Positions 1 to 5,649 of a stretch of DNA of 5,651 nucleotides are shown piece by piece. Location: NCBI GenBank assembly GCA_018819665.1, contig JAHJOY010000053.1, forward strand, positions 1-5,651. The letters are read 5' to 3'. The notes under the pieces are model-generated. The model did no database searches, was not told where the DNA came from, and was given only the letters and a program-made list of their open reading frames with translations. A program made the translations under genes and the position numbers. Within the stretch, counting starts at the first letter, position 1. Every line of letters begins with the position of its first letter. Source of the DNA: a bacterium (lineage in GTDB: Bacteria; Atribacterota; Phoenicimicrobiia; Phoenicimicrobiales; Phoenicimicrobiaceae).

Positions 1-38
1 AAGATGGTAAAATTAAATAAATAAATTTAGGGTATAAA

Positions 39-1370
39 ATGGATCTTTTTGATAATTTCGAAAAAAATAAATTTAGTAGTGCTCCTCTTGCTGATAGGAT
101 TAGGCCGGAAAGATTAGAAGATTTCTTAGGACAGGAAAAGATTGTTGGTCCGGGGAAACCTTTACGCCAGGCCATCGAAGAAGATGAGCTGCAATCGGTT
201 ATTCTCTGGGGTCCGCCCGGTTCCGGAAAAACAACTTTAGCCAGAATTATAGCAAAAATGACTAAAACCCATTTTGTTCCTTTCAGTGCGGCAATTTCAG
301 GCGTACCCGCTTTGAGGAAAATTATCAAAGAAGCCCAGGATAGGAGAAGATATTACAATCAAAAGACCATCCTGTTTGTGGACGAAATTCATAGATTTAA
401 TAAAGCCCAGCAGGATGCTTTTTTACCCTACGTAGAAGATGGAACTATAGTCTTAATTGGGGCTACCACCGAAAATCCTTCCTTTGAGGTTATTCCCCCT
501 CTTTTATCGAGGTCTACTGTTTATATATTAGAGCCATTATCTGCGGAAGAATTGAAAAATATTTTGGAAAAGGCTTTGCTGGATAAAGAAAAAGGTCTGG
601 GAAAATATAAGGTAAAATTAGAACCAAAGGTTTTGGATTTTATTATTGAACTTGCCTATGGAGATGCTCGTATAGCTTTAAATATTTTAGAATTTGCGGT
701 GATAACTACCAAGCCAGATACACAAGGCGTAAGAAATATAACTTTAAAAATTATCGAAGAGGTAGTCCAAAAGAGATGCCTGCGTTATGATAAGACCGGG
801 GAAGAACATTACAATATTATCTCTGCTCTGCATAAGAGTATGCGCGATTCTGATCCCGATGCTGCTATCTACTGGGTAGCCCGAATGCTTGAAGCCGGAG
901 AAAATCCCCTCTATGTTGCCCGGCGTCTGGTGAGATTTGCCTCAGAAGATATAGGGAATGCTGACCCCCAGGCCTTACAGGTAGCAGTGGCAGCTATGCA
1001 GGCAGTACATTTTTTAGGAATGCCCGAAGGAAATTTAGCTTTAGCTCAGACCGCCACCTATTTAGCCTGTGCCCCCAAGAGCAATGCCCTCTACAAGGGT
1101 TATCAGCTTACCCAGGAAGATATTAAGAGGTGGGGACCACTGCCAGTTCCCTTGGTTATCCGTAATGCTCCCACCCCTTTAATGAAAGACCTGGGCTATG
1201 GTGAAGGTTATAAATATGCCCACAATTTTGAAGGAGGCTATATTGTTCAGGAACATCTTCCTAAAGAATTAAAAGGAAGAAAATATTATTTTCCTACCGA
1301 TAGGGGATTTGAAAAAGAGATTAAGCAAAGATTGGAAAAATTAAAAGCCAAACATAAAAATAGTCGTTAG
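39..1370 (+). CDS. rarA: Replication-associated recombination protein A (RarA/MgsA), AAA+ ATPase
   Basis: This 443-aa protein is a full-length member of the RarA/MgsA/WRNIP1 family (E. coli RarA is about 447 aa), cytosolic ATPases that act at stalled replication forks and single-strand gaps with SSB and RecA. Seen in order: the family N-terminus PLADRIRPERLEDFLGQE (16-33), Walker A GPPGSGKT (58-65), Walker B ILFVDEIH (111-118), sensor 1 GATTENPSF (141-149), a candidate arginine finger in LLSRS (R158), and sensor 2 GDAR (208-211). The C-terminal tetramerisation region begins at YDKTGEEHYN (250-259) and includes SDPDAAIYWVARML (271-284) and the late YYFPTDRGFE block (416-425). The ATG at 39 has a weak AGGGT (29-33) upstream. 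No frameshift or missing motif is seen. The stop and last residues (NSR) are encoded by a 7-bp-periodic repeat, so the extreme C-terminus is probably not ancestral. It looks monocistronic relative to the genes downstream, from which 208 bp of repeats separate it. Confidence 0.96.
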   Translation: MDLFDNFEKNKFSSAPLADRIRPERLEDFLGQEKIVGPGKPLRQAIEEDELQSVILWGPPGSGKTTLARIIAKMTKTHFVPFSAAISGVPALRKIIKEAQDRRRYYNQKTILFVDEIHRFNKAQQDAFLPYVEDGTIVLIGATTENPSFEVIPPLLSRSTVYILEPLSAEELKNILEKALLDKEKGLGKYKVKLEPKVLDFIIELAYGDARIALNILEFAVITTKPDTQGVRNITLKIIEEVVQKRCLRYDKTGEEHYNIISALHKSMRDSDPDAAIYWVARMLEAGENPLYVARRLVRFASEDIGNADPQALQVAVAAMQAVHFLGMPEGNLALAQTATYLACAPKSNALYKGYQLTQEDIKRWGPLPVPLVIRNAPTPLMKDLGYGEGYKYAHNFEGGYIVQEHLPKELKGRKYYFPTDRGFEKEIKQRLEKLKAKHKNSR

Positions 1371-1393
1371 TGGAAAGTGAATAGTCGTTAGTG
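1359..1393 (+). repeat. Five-unit degenerate heptad tandem repeat overlapping the rarA stop
   Basis: The stretch divides into 7-bp units AATAGTC, GTTAGTG, GAAAGTG, AATAGTC, GTTAGTG, with a shared core (t/a)AGT(g/c). Units 1-2 and 4-5 are identical, so a 15-bp sequence (1359-1373) recurs exactly at 1380-1394, 21 bp downstream. The rarA stop TAG (1368-1370) lies inside unit 2. Similar units, TTCAGTG (1443-1449) and GATAGTG (1457-1463), appear farther on and keep the same 7-bp register. The repeat structure is directly visible; its origin (slippage or a dispersed repeat family) is inferred. Cyanobacterial short tandemly repeated repetitive sequences are a known example of heptad repeats, but no relation to them is claimed. 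Confidence 0.75.
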
Positions 1394-1420
1394 GTAGGGG
1401 CAGACCTTGTGTCTGCCCAC
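1394..1420. repeat. REP-like palindrome A (GTAGGGGC...GCCC)
   Basis: A perfect 8-bp inverted repeat: GGGCAGAC (1398-1405) pairs with GTCTGCCC (1411-1418) around a 5-nt loop CTTGT. It is flanked on the left by GTAG and starts directly at the end of the heptad repeat. It lacks a following T tract, so it is not a classical intrinsic terminator. The frame GTAGGGGC...GCCC is shared with palindrome B about 114 bp downstream in the same orientation, which suggests one dispersed element family, possibly of the REP type mobilised by Y1 (RAYT) transposases. No transposase is in the window. Confidence 0.75.
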
Positions 1421-1442
1421 AGAAAAATATAAAGATTAAGCG

Positions 1443-1463
1443 TTCAGTGTAGAGCAGATAGTG
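1443..1463 (+). repeat. Possible degenerate outlying heptad units
   Basis: TTCAGTG, TAGAGCA and GATAGTG lie end to end here and resemble the heptads at 1359-1393. Their start is 84 bp (12 x 7) from the first unit, so the register is kept across palindrome A. With only three units, one of them divergent, this could be chance in A/G-rich intergenic DNA. The remaining sequence up to palindrome B (1464-1507) is purine- and A-rich, with no promoter, gene or structure that I can support. Confidence 0.3.
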
Positions 1464-1507
1464 AAGAAGGAAGAAATAGTTGCAAATTATAAGATTACAA
1501 AGAAAGA

Positions 1508-1531
1508 GTAGGGGCGTATTGCATACGCCCT
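1508..1531. repeat. REP-like palindrome B (GTAGGGGC...GCCC)
   Basis: A perfect 8-bp inverted repeat: GGGCGTAT (1512-1519) pairs with ATACGCCC (1523-1530) around the 3-nt loop TGC. A G-T wobble (1511/1531) could extend it. It begins with the same GTAGGGGC as palindrome A and ends with the same GCCC. The inner arms differ completely between copies (CAGAC/GTCTG against CGTAT/ATACG), yet both pair perfectly. No T tract follows. It ends about 48 bp before the next gene, so it could lie in that gene's 5' untranslated region or promoter area, but I see no good -35/-10 pair nearby. Confidence 0.75.
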
Positions 1532-1578
1532 GAGAGCTCAATATCCATTACATAATTTGAGTAAAAGGGACGAATCTC

Positions 1579-2457
1579 ATGAAAGAAAATATGAAAAATG
1601 AAAAAGAAGAAGCAATTCTCAGGGAATTAGGGAAAATAAAAAAAGAAGCGATAAACTCTTCTGGTGAGAAATATTATAATATTTCAACAGTTCAGGTCAA
1701 AAGCCTGGCTCAAAAATTTAAATTGCCGGGAAGGGAAATAGAAATATTAGCTCTGCAGAATAATATAATCCCTGAACGCTATCATCGTAATTTGGGAGCA
1801 ATCGGTCCTTCTGAACAGGTAAAATTGCTTCAATCAAAAGTAGTTATAATCGGAGCTGGTGGATTAGGAGGAACAGTATTAGAACTTTTAGCCAGGATGG
1901 GAATTGGAGAATTAATAATTGCTGACAAAGACATAATAGGAGACAGCAATTTAAATCGGCAGATACTTTCCACCGAAACCAATTTAGGCCAGAGCAAAAC
2001 TGAGGTAGCGGTTAAGAGGATAAAAGAAATAAATTCCTCTATAGAGATTGTCGGCCATTCTGTTTTCATTAATTCGGATAATGTAGAAAAAATTATTGAG
2101 GGAGCAGAGGTAGTAGTAGATGCTTTGGACAATCTTCCTTCTCGTTTTGTGCTTCAAAAAGCCTGTAGGGATTTAAAAATTCCCTTGGTGCATGGTGCTA
2201 TAGCCGGATTTAATGGCCAGCTTACTGCCATCTTCCCGGAGGATAAAGGATTAGAATTAATCTATGGCTCTAATAAAAATTTACCTGAACATGGAAGTGA
2301 GGCAGAATTAGGTGCTCCTACGGTGATTCCTGCCTTAATTGCTTCTTTAGAAGCCCAAGAAGTGATTAAAATATTATTAAAAAGAGGTAAACTTTTTCGG
2401 AATAGACTGCTATATTTAGATATTGAAGATGGAACTGTGGAAATATTAAATTTATGA
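1579..2457 (+). CDS. E1-like (ThiF/MoeB/HesA superfamily) adenylating enzyme without zinc cysteines
   Basis: This 292-aa cytosolic protein belongs to the E1-like superfamily, which uses ATP to adenylate the C-terminus of a ubiquitin-like sulfur carrier (MoaD or ThiS type) or a similar substrate. Visible ATP-site features align in spacing with E. coli MoeB: RYHR (67-70, like MoeB R14), GAGGLGG (92-98), D116 (like D62), SNLNRQ with R127 (like R73), GQSK with K140 (like K86), and DALDN with D184 (like D130). Unlike MoeB it has no CxxC pair for zinc, and its only cysteine is C196. About 65 residues precede the family's RYxR motif, a charged and probably helical extension. The ATG at 1579 is chosen because AAAGGGA (1564-1570) lies 8 nt upstream; the ATG at 1591 is less well placed. 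ddl follows after 40 bp, so co-transcription is likely. No carrier protein gene is adjacent, so the substrate is unknown; a role in molybdenum/tungsten cofactor or thiamine sulfur transfer is possible but unproven. Confidence 0.88.
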   Translation: MKENMKNEKEEAILRELGKIKKEAINSSGEKYYNISTVQVKSLAQKFKLPGREIEILALQNNIIPERYHRNLGAIGPSEQVKLLQSKVVIIGAGGLGGTVLELLARMGIGELIIADKDIIGDSNLNRQILSTETNLGQSKTEVAVKRIKEINSSIEIVGHSVFINSDNVEKIIEGAEVVVDALDNLPSRFVLQKACRDLKIPLVHGAIAGFNGQLTAIFPEDKGLELIYGSNKNLPEHGSEAELGAPTVIPALIASLEAQEVIKILLKRGKLFRNRLLYLDIEDGTVEILNL

Positions 2458-2463
2458 AAATAA

Positions 2464-2480
2464 AATATTTTAAAAATATT
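2464..2480. repeat. 17-bp perfect A/T inverted repeat between E1-like gene and ddl
   Basis: AATATTTT (2464-2471) and AAAATATT (2473-2480) are exact reverse complements around a single A. The repeat sits between the stop at 2457 and the ddl ribosome binding site AAAGG (2487-2491). It is too A/T-rich and too tightly looped to be a convincing terminator. A protein-binding site is possible, but such palindromes also arise by chance in AT-rich gaps. Confidence 0.35.
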
Positions 2481-2497
2481 GGAAAGAAAGGCACAGA

Positions 2498-3631
2498 ATG
2501 ATAACTAAAAAATTAAGAGTAGGAATAATCTTTGGAGGAAGGTCGGGAGAACATGAGGTTTCCTTTTGTTCCGCCTCCTCAATCATTAAAGCAATAGATA
2601 AAGATAAATATACCGTAGTCCCTATCGGTATAACCAAAGAAGGCAGATGGATATCTCCCCAGGATTCTGAATTAGCTCTTCAATCTGGCAGAATAGAAGG
2701 GAAAAACACCGTAATTTTATTGAATGACTCTTTCAGTAAGTCCCTGGTTTGCATAGACAATAATCAAAGATTAGATAAAAGCTCGGCTTTAGAAAAATTA
2801 GACGTAATCTTCCCGGTATTACACGGTCCTTACGGAGAAGATGGTACAGTACAGGGCCTCTTGGAGTTAGCTAACATTCCCTATGTGGGAGCGGGAGTGG
2901 CAGCCTCCGCAATTTCTATGGACAAAGATTTAATGAAAACCATATTTCAACAGAAGGGTTTGCCCATATTAAGATGGCTGACCATTAAGAGAAAAGATTG
3001 GCATAAAGATAAAGAAGAAATATTATCTTTAATTCAGAAGAGCTTCGAATATCCTCTTTTTGTAAAACCCACCAATTTAGGTTCGAGTGTAGGAATAACT
3101 AAAGTTCACAAGAAAGAAGAATTGAAAGAGGCTATAGATTTAGCTTCTTCTTATGATAGAAAGATTTTGATTGAAGAGGGATTAGAAGAAGTAAGAGAGA
3201 TAGAATGCAGTGTTTTAGGTAATGATGAACCCCAAACCTCAGTAGTAGGTGAAGTCAAACCGGCAGGAGAATTTTATGATTATGATTCAAAATATATAGA
3301 TGAAAAAACTCAATTAATTGTTCCGGCAGATTTACCTGATGGAGTATCTCAAGAGGTTCAGGAAATTGCACTTAAAGCCTTTAAAGCTGTTGATGCTGCT
3401 GGGATGGCGCGAGTAGATTTTTTTGTCAGCAAAAAAGAAAATAAAATATATTTAAGTGAAATTAATACCATCCCCGGTTTTACTTCCGCCAGTATGTACC
3501 CCCGCCTGTGGGAGGCGAGTGGCGTATCTTATCCTGATTTAATCGACCAATTGATTCAACTGGCTTTAGAAAGGTATCGGGATAAAAACCAGAATAAAAT
3601 ATCCTACGACGAATCAAAACTTTTAGAATAA
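2498..3631 (+). CDS. ddl: D-alanine--D-alanine ligase
   Basis: This 377-aa cytosolic ATP-grasp enzyme joins two D-alanines, using ATP, to make the dipeptide that MurF adds to the peptidoglycan precursor. Its length fits the long Ddl/VanA-type form rather than the roughly 306-aa E. coli DdlB. Seen: N-terminal GGRSGEHEVS (13-22), ligase signature HGPYGEDG (109-116), the ATP-binding lysine in FVKP (K190), the glycine-rich loop GSSVGI (195-200), and the omega loop FYDYDSKY (259-266). The second signature runs from GMARVDFF (302-309) to EINTIPGF (321-328), with metal-binding D307, E321 and N323. The omega loop ends in KY (K265, Y266), matching E. coli DdlB K215/Y216; the Tyr there indicates D-Ala-D-Ala rather than D-Ala-D-Lac product, for which Phe or the VanA arrangement would be expected. 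The ATG at 2498 is 6 nt after AAAGG (2487-2491). It lies 40 bp behind the E1-like gene and has no mur or fts neighbours here. Confidence 0.97.
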   Translation: MITKKLRVGIIFGGRSGEHEVSFCSASSIIKAIDKDKYTVVPIGITKEGRWISPQDSELALQSGRIEGKNTVILLNDSFSKSLVCIDNNQRLDKSSALEKLDVIFPVLHGPYGEDGTVQGLLELANIPYVGAGVAASAISMDKDLMKTIFQQKGLPILRWLTIKRKDWHKDKEEILSLIQKSFEYPLFVKPTNLGSSVGITKVHKKEELKEAIDLASSYDRKILIEEGLEEVREIECSVLGNDEPQTSVVGEVKPAGEFYDYDSKYIDEKTQLIVPADLPDGVSQEVQEIALKAFKAVDAAGMARVDFFVSKKENKIYLSEINTIPGFTSASMYPRLWEASGVSYPDLIDQLIQLALERYRDKNQNKISYDESKLLE

Positions 3632-3634
3632 TTA

Positions 3635-3659
3635 AAAAAGTGTAAAACAGAAACTTTTT
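3635..3659 (+). terminator. Weak A/T hairpin after ddl, possible terminator
   Basis: AAAAAGT (3635-3641) pairs exactly with ACTTTTT (3653-3659) around an 11-nt loop; with one bulged A the outer TTA/TAA can extend the stem. It begins 3 nt after the ddl stop, and its right arm supplies the T run. The stem is almost all A-T with a long loop, so termination would be weak at best. Its position between ddl and the ABC cassette is the main reason to list it. Confidence 0.25.
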
Positions 3660-3704
3660 AACGGAGAATGGATTTTAAAGCATTTCAGTTAAATAAAAAA
3701 TAAT

Positions 3705-3710
3705 AAGGAG
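3705..3710 (+). promoter_or_regulatory. Ribosome binding site fixing the start of the small membrane protein
   Basis: AAGGAG is a strong Shine-Dalgarno match. In the downstream reading frame a GTG at 3710 overlaps it and a second GTG at 3713 is only 2 nt away, so neither can be served by it. The ATG at 3719 is 8 nt downstream, the usual distance, and is taken as the start. Confidence 0.8.
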
Positions 3711-3718
3711 TGGTGAAG

Positions 3719-3919
3719 ATGGAACTTATTAAAGAGTATGGTTTATTAATATTACCATTAATTTTAATAAACCTGGTTTTAATATTTATTTGTTTGAAAG
3801 ACCTTTTTACACGGGAGAAAGTTACTGGTAATAATAAGTGGTTATGGGCAGGTATAATTATATTTATTCAACTTCTCGGACCTGTCCTTTATCTGATGTT
3901 TGGCAGAAAAGAAGACTAA
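3719..3919 (+). CDS. Small two-helix membrane protein, PLDc_N (YxlE-like) family
   Basis: A 66-aa inner-membrane protein with two hydrophobic helices (about residues 7-26 and 41-61) joined by a charged loop (KDLFTREKVTGNNK, 27-40) and ending in FGRKED. The second helix has the pattern W-x-W...G-P-x-x-Y-L...GR typical of the PLDc_N domain, the membrane anchor otherwise found at the N-terminus of cardiolipin synthases. No phospholipase D HKD catalytic domain follows, so it is a stand-alone version. In Bacillus subtilis the stand-alone YxlE precedes the ABC genes yxlF and yxlG in the sigY operon and is described as a negative regulator of SigY. The same gene order here (21 bp to the ATPase) supports this being its counterpart, although no sigma or anti-sigma gene is in the window. 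The start is the ATG at 3719, because the GTG codons at 3710 and 3713 overlap or crowd the ribosome binding site. Confidence 0.82.
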   Translation: MELIKEYGLLILPLILINLVLIFICLKDLFTREKVTGNNKWLWAGIIIFIQLLGPVLYLMFGRKED

Positions 3920-3927
3920 TCAATTTT

Positions 3928-3933
3928 GAGGGG
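3928..3933 (+). promoter_or_regulatory. Ribosome binding site fixing the start of the ABC ATPase
   Basis: GAGGGG is a Shine-Dalgarno-like run 7 nt before the ATG at 3941. A TTG at 3926 in the same frame overlaps it, so the TTG would lack any binding site of its own and is rejected as the start. Confidence 0.7.
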
Positions 3934-3940
3934 AAGATTA

Positions 3941-4861
3941 ATGGCGATAATTGAAATAGAAAAATTAACCAAAGAATTCAATGGTATCAGAGCTGTTGAT
4001 GAATTGACTCTCTCGATCACAAAAGGAAGTATATGTGGTTTTTTAGGACCCAATGGTGCGGGCAAGACTACTACCATAATGATGCTTGTGGGACTTATCT
4101 TTCCTACTTCCGGGGAAGCCAGAATATTGGGAGAAAGTATTCATGGTAAAGGTAATTACTTAAAAAAGATTGGTTTTTTACCTGAGGTACCCACTTTTTA
4201 TAACTGGATAACGGCACGAGAGTATCTTACTTTTGTTGGTGAATTATTTAAAATAGAAACCGGAAAATTAAAACCTAAGATCGAAGAATTACTGGAATTA
4301 GTGGGCTTAAAACCGGAGAAAAAAAGAATCGGCAGCTATTCGAGGGGCATGAGGCAGAGATTAGGCTTGGCCCAGGCCTTGATTAACGACCCTGAAATAG
4401 TCTTTTTAGATGAACCTACTTCGGCCTTAGACCCTATAGGTCGAAAAAATGCACTGGACACCATTGGATCTCTAAAAGATAGGGTGACTGTATTTTTTTC
4501 AACTCATATATTATCAGATGTGGAAAGGGTTTGTGGGGAAGTAGCAATATTGAATAAAGGGAAACTAATTACCCATGAAAAAGTTAAAAAATTACAGCAA
4601 AAATTTGGAGGCAATTGCATATTAGTTAACTTGACAGAGATTTCTGAAGGGCTTTTCGATATATTAAACAGCATTGACTGGATTAAAGGGTTAGAAAAGA
4701 ACGAAAATACAATTAAGCTGACCGTAAACGATACTAACCGGGCTTATTATGAACTTCCTAAAATATTTACTGCTGCCGGAGTGGGAATAATTAAATTAGA
4801 AACTGTAGAAACTACCCTGGAAGACATCTTTGTCAGGATGGTGATGAATGATGGCAATTAA
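3941..4861 (+). CDS. ABC-2 type transporter ATP-binding protein (YxlF/CcmA-like)
   Basis: This 306-aa cytosolic ATPase subunit would power the permease encoded next to it. Seen: Walker A GPNGAGKT (36-43), a Q-loop region GFLPEVPTFY (78-87), the ABC signature YSRGMRQR (133-140), Walker B with D-loop IVFLDEPTSALD (153-164), and the switch histidine in STHI (H189). The Q-loop glutamine is replaced by glutamate (E82), which is common among exporters of this class. After about residue 215 comes a C-terminal domain of roughly 90 residues of the kind many ABC-2 drug or antibiotic exporter ATPases carry. The start at 3941 follows GAGGGG (3928-3933). Its end overlaps the permease gene by 14 bp, a sign of translational coupling. 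The transported substrate cannot be read from the sequence; toxic-compound export is the usual role. Confidence 0.93.
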   Translation: MAIIEIEKLTKEFNGIRAVDELTLSITKGSICGFLGPNGAGKTTTIMMLVGLIFPTSGEARILGESIHGKGNYLKKIGFLPEVPTFYNWITAREYLTFVGELFKIETGKLKPKIEELLELVGLKPEKKRIGSYSRGMRQRLGLAQALINDPEIVFLDEPTSALDPIGRKNALDTIGSLKDRVTVFFSTHILSDVERVCGEVAILNKGKLITHEKVKKLQQKFGGNCILVNLTEISEGLFDILNSIDWIKGLEKNENTIKLTVNDTNRAYYELPKIFTAAGVGIIKLETVETTLEDIFVRMVMNDGN

Positions 4862-5624
4862 GGTATTCTTAAAAAAGGAAATTATGGAAATAATCAAAAC
4901 AAATAAAATATACATCGTATTCTTATTGTTTCTTTTTTTTGGCCTATCCAGTCCAATTATGACAAAAATGATGCCTGAAATATTGTCCCAAATAGCGGGA
5001 GATTTTCAAATACTTCTTCCTGAACAGACCTGGATAGACTCATTTAATCAATTTTTTAAGAGTTTGAATCAGATTGGATTAATAGTGGTAATTATTGTTT
5101 TTATGGGAAGTGTAGTTGGAGAAGTAGAAAGAGGAACGGCTCTTTTGGTGCTTACCAAATCATCTTCCAGGGCTTCTTTCATAATAGCTAAATTTTTAGC
5201 AGCGGTAGTAATTCTTATAATTTCCTTGCTTATTGCTTATGCCGGATGTCTGTTTTATACGATTATTCTATTCCCAGACGTATCTTTTAATCTGTCTTTA
5301 CAGGCTGCCTTGCTTTTTTTAATATTTTCTATTTACATTTTAAGTGTTACTATAGGAATTAGTGCAATTGCAAAAAGTCAGATAGTTGCAGGTGTAGTTA
5401 CTTTAGGTATTTATTTTATCAGTTCCATACTCTCACTCTTTAATAATATATTAGGTTTTTATTCACCCGGAAGATTAATCAAATATCAGAGTGAGATTTT
5501 AAACGGTACTGTCGGTTTATCTGATGTTTTTTTAGCAAGTGCTGTCACTATCATTATTAGCCTGGCTTTCCTTTTTCTCGGTATAGCAATATTTAATAAA
5601 CGTGAATTTTATTCCAATAATTGA
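4848..5624 (+). CDS. ABC-2 type transporter permease (YxlG-like)
   Basis: This 258-aa integral membrane protein has about six predicted hydrophobic segments (roughly residues 21-36, 76-93, 111-140, 150-172, 178-199 and 228-248), the usual build of an ABC-2 permease. Between the second and third lies GEVERGTALLVLTKSSSR (91-108) followed by an AKFLA-type stretch. This conserved charged loop (E-x-x-x-G-T, then S-R, then K) is typical of the family. A basic, amphipathic N-terminal helix (KVFLKKEIMEIIKTNK, 5-20) precedes the first membrane segment. The ATG at 4848 lies inside the ATPase gene, 9 nt after AGGA (4835-4838); an ATG at 4851 is an equally possible start and changes the protein by one residue. 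With the ATPase it would form a 2+2 exporter, with the small PLDc_N protein as a likely accessory or regulator. Its partner genes and size match YxlG of the B. subtilis sigY operon. The substrate is unknown. Confidence 0.9.
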   Translation: MMAIKVFLKKEIMEIIKTNKIYIVFLLFLFFGLSSPIMTKMMPEILSQIAGDFQILLPEQTWIDSFNQFFKSLNQIGLIVVIIVFMGSVVGEVERGTALLVLTKSSSRASFIIAKFLAAVVILIISLLIAYAGCLFYTIILFPDVSFNLSLQAALLFLIFSIYILSVTIGISAIAKSQIVAGVVTLGIYFISSILSLFNNILGFYSPGRLIKYQSEILNGTVGLSDVFLASAVTIIISLAFLFLGIAIFNKREFYSNN

Positions 5625-5635
5625 TTATTAAAATC

Positions 5636-5649
5636 TTGTCAGGGGACAA
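5636..5649. repeat. Short inverted repeat at the window edge
   Basis: TTGTC (5636-5640) and GACAA (5645-5649) are exact complements around AGGG. It begins 12 bp after the permease stop and the window ends 2 bp later. It could be a tiny hairpin, or the first arm of a longer palindrome of the TGTCAGGGGACA kind that is cut off here. There is no T tract in view, so I do not call it a terminator. Confidence 0.35.

Noticed and set aside
1..24. Possible C-terminal end of an upstream gene (frame 1 reads KMVKLNK then TAA at 22-24; frame 3 reads DGKIK then TAA at 18-20)
   Set aside because: Too few codons to choose a frame or recognise a protein; any AT-rich DNA gives such stops.
1341..1541. A 66-codon open reading frame on the minus strand over the rarA end and the repeat region
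   Set aside because: It consists of the complement of the repeats and palindromes, overlaps the rarA 3' end, has low-complexity content (for example PLPLTTIHFPLTTIF from the heptads) and matches no known family.
1519..1547. Candidate promoter TTGCAT - 17 nt - TATCCA before the E1-like gene
   Set aside because: Each box matches the sigma-70 consensus at only 3 of 6 positions, and the -35 box is the loop of palindrome B.
1830..2132. A 100-codon open reading frame on the minus strand
   Set aside because: It lies wholly inside the well-supported E1-like gene and is a reverse-strand shadow with no recognisable domain.
3503..3517. GC-rich hairpin CGCCT-GTGGG-AGGCG, resembling a REP-like unit in an AT-rich region
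   Set aside because: It lies inside ddl and encodes conserved family residues (PRLWEASG), so coding constraint explains it without a mobile element.
3668..3703. An 11-codon reading frame (MDFKAFQLNKK) with GGAG upstream
   Set aside because: GGAG is only 1 nt from the ATG, too close to function, and the peptide is AT-rich with no recognisable feature.
3926..3940. TTG at 3926 as an upstream start for the ABC ATPase
   Set aside because: It overlaps the GAGGGG ribosome binding site that serves the ATG at 3941, and the added residues (MRGRL) are not part of the family.
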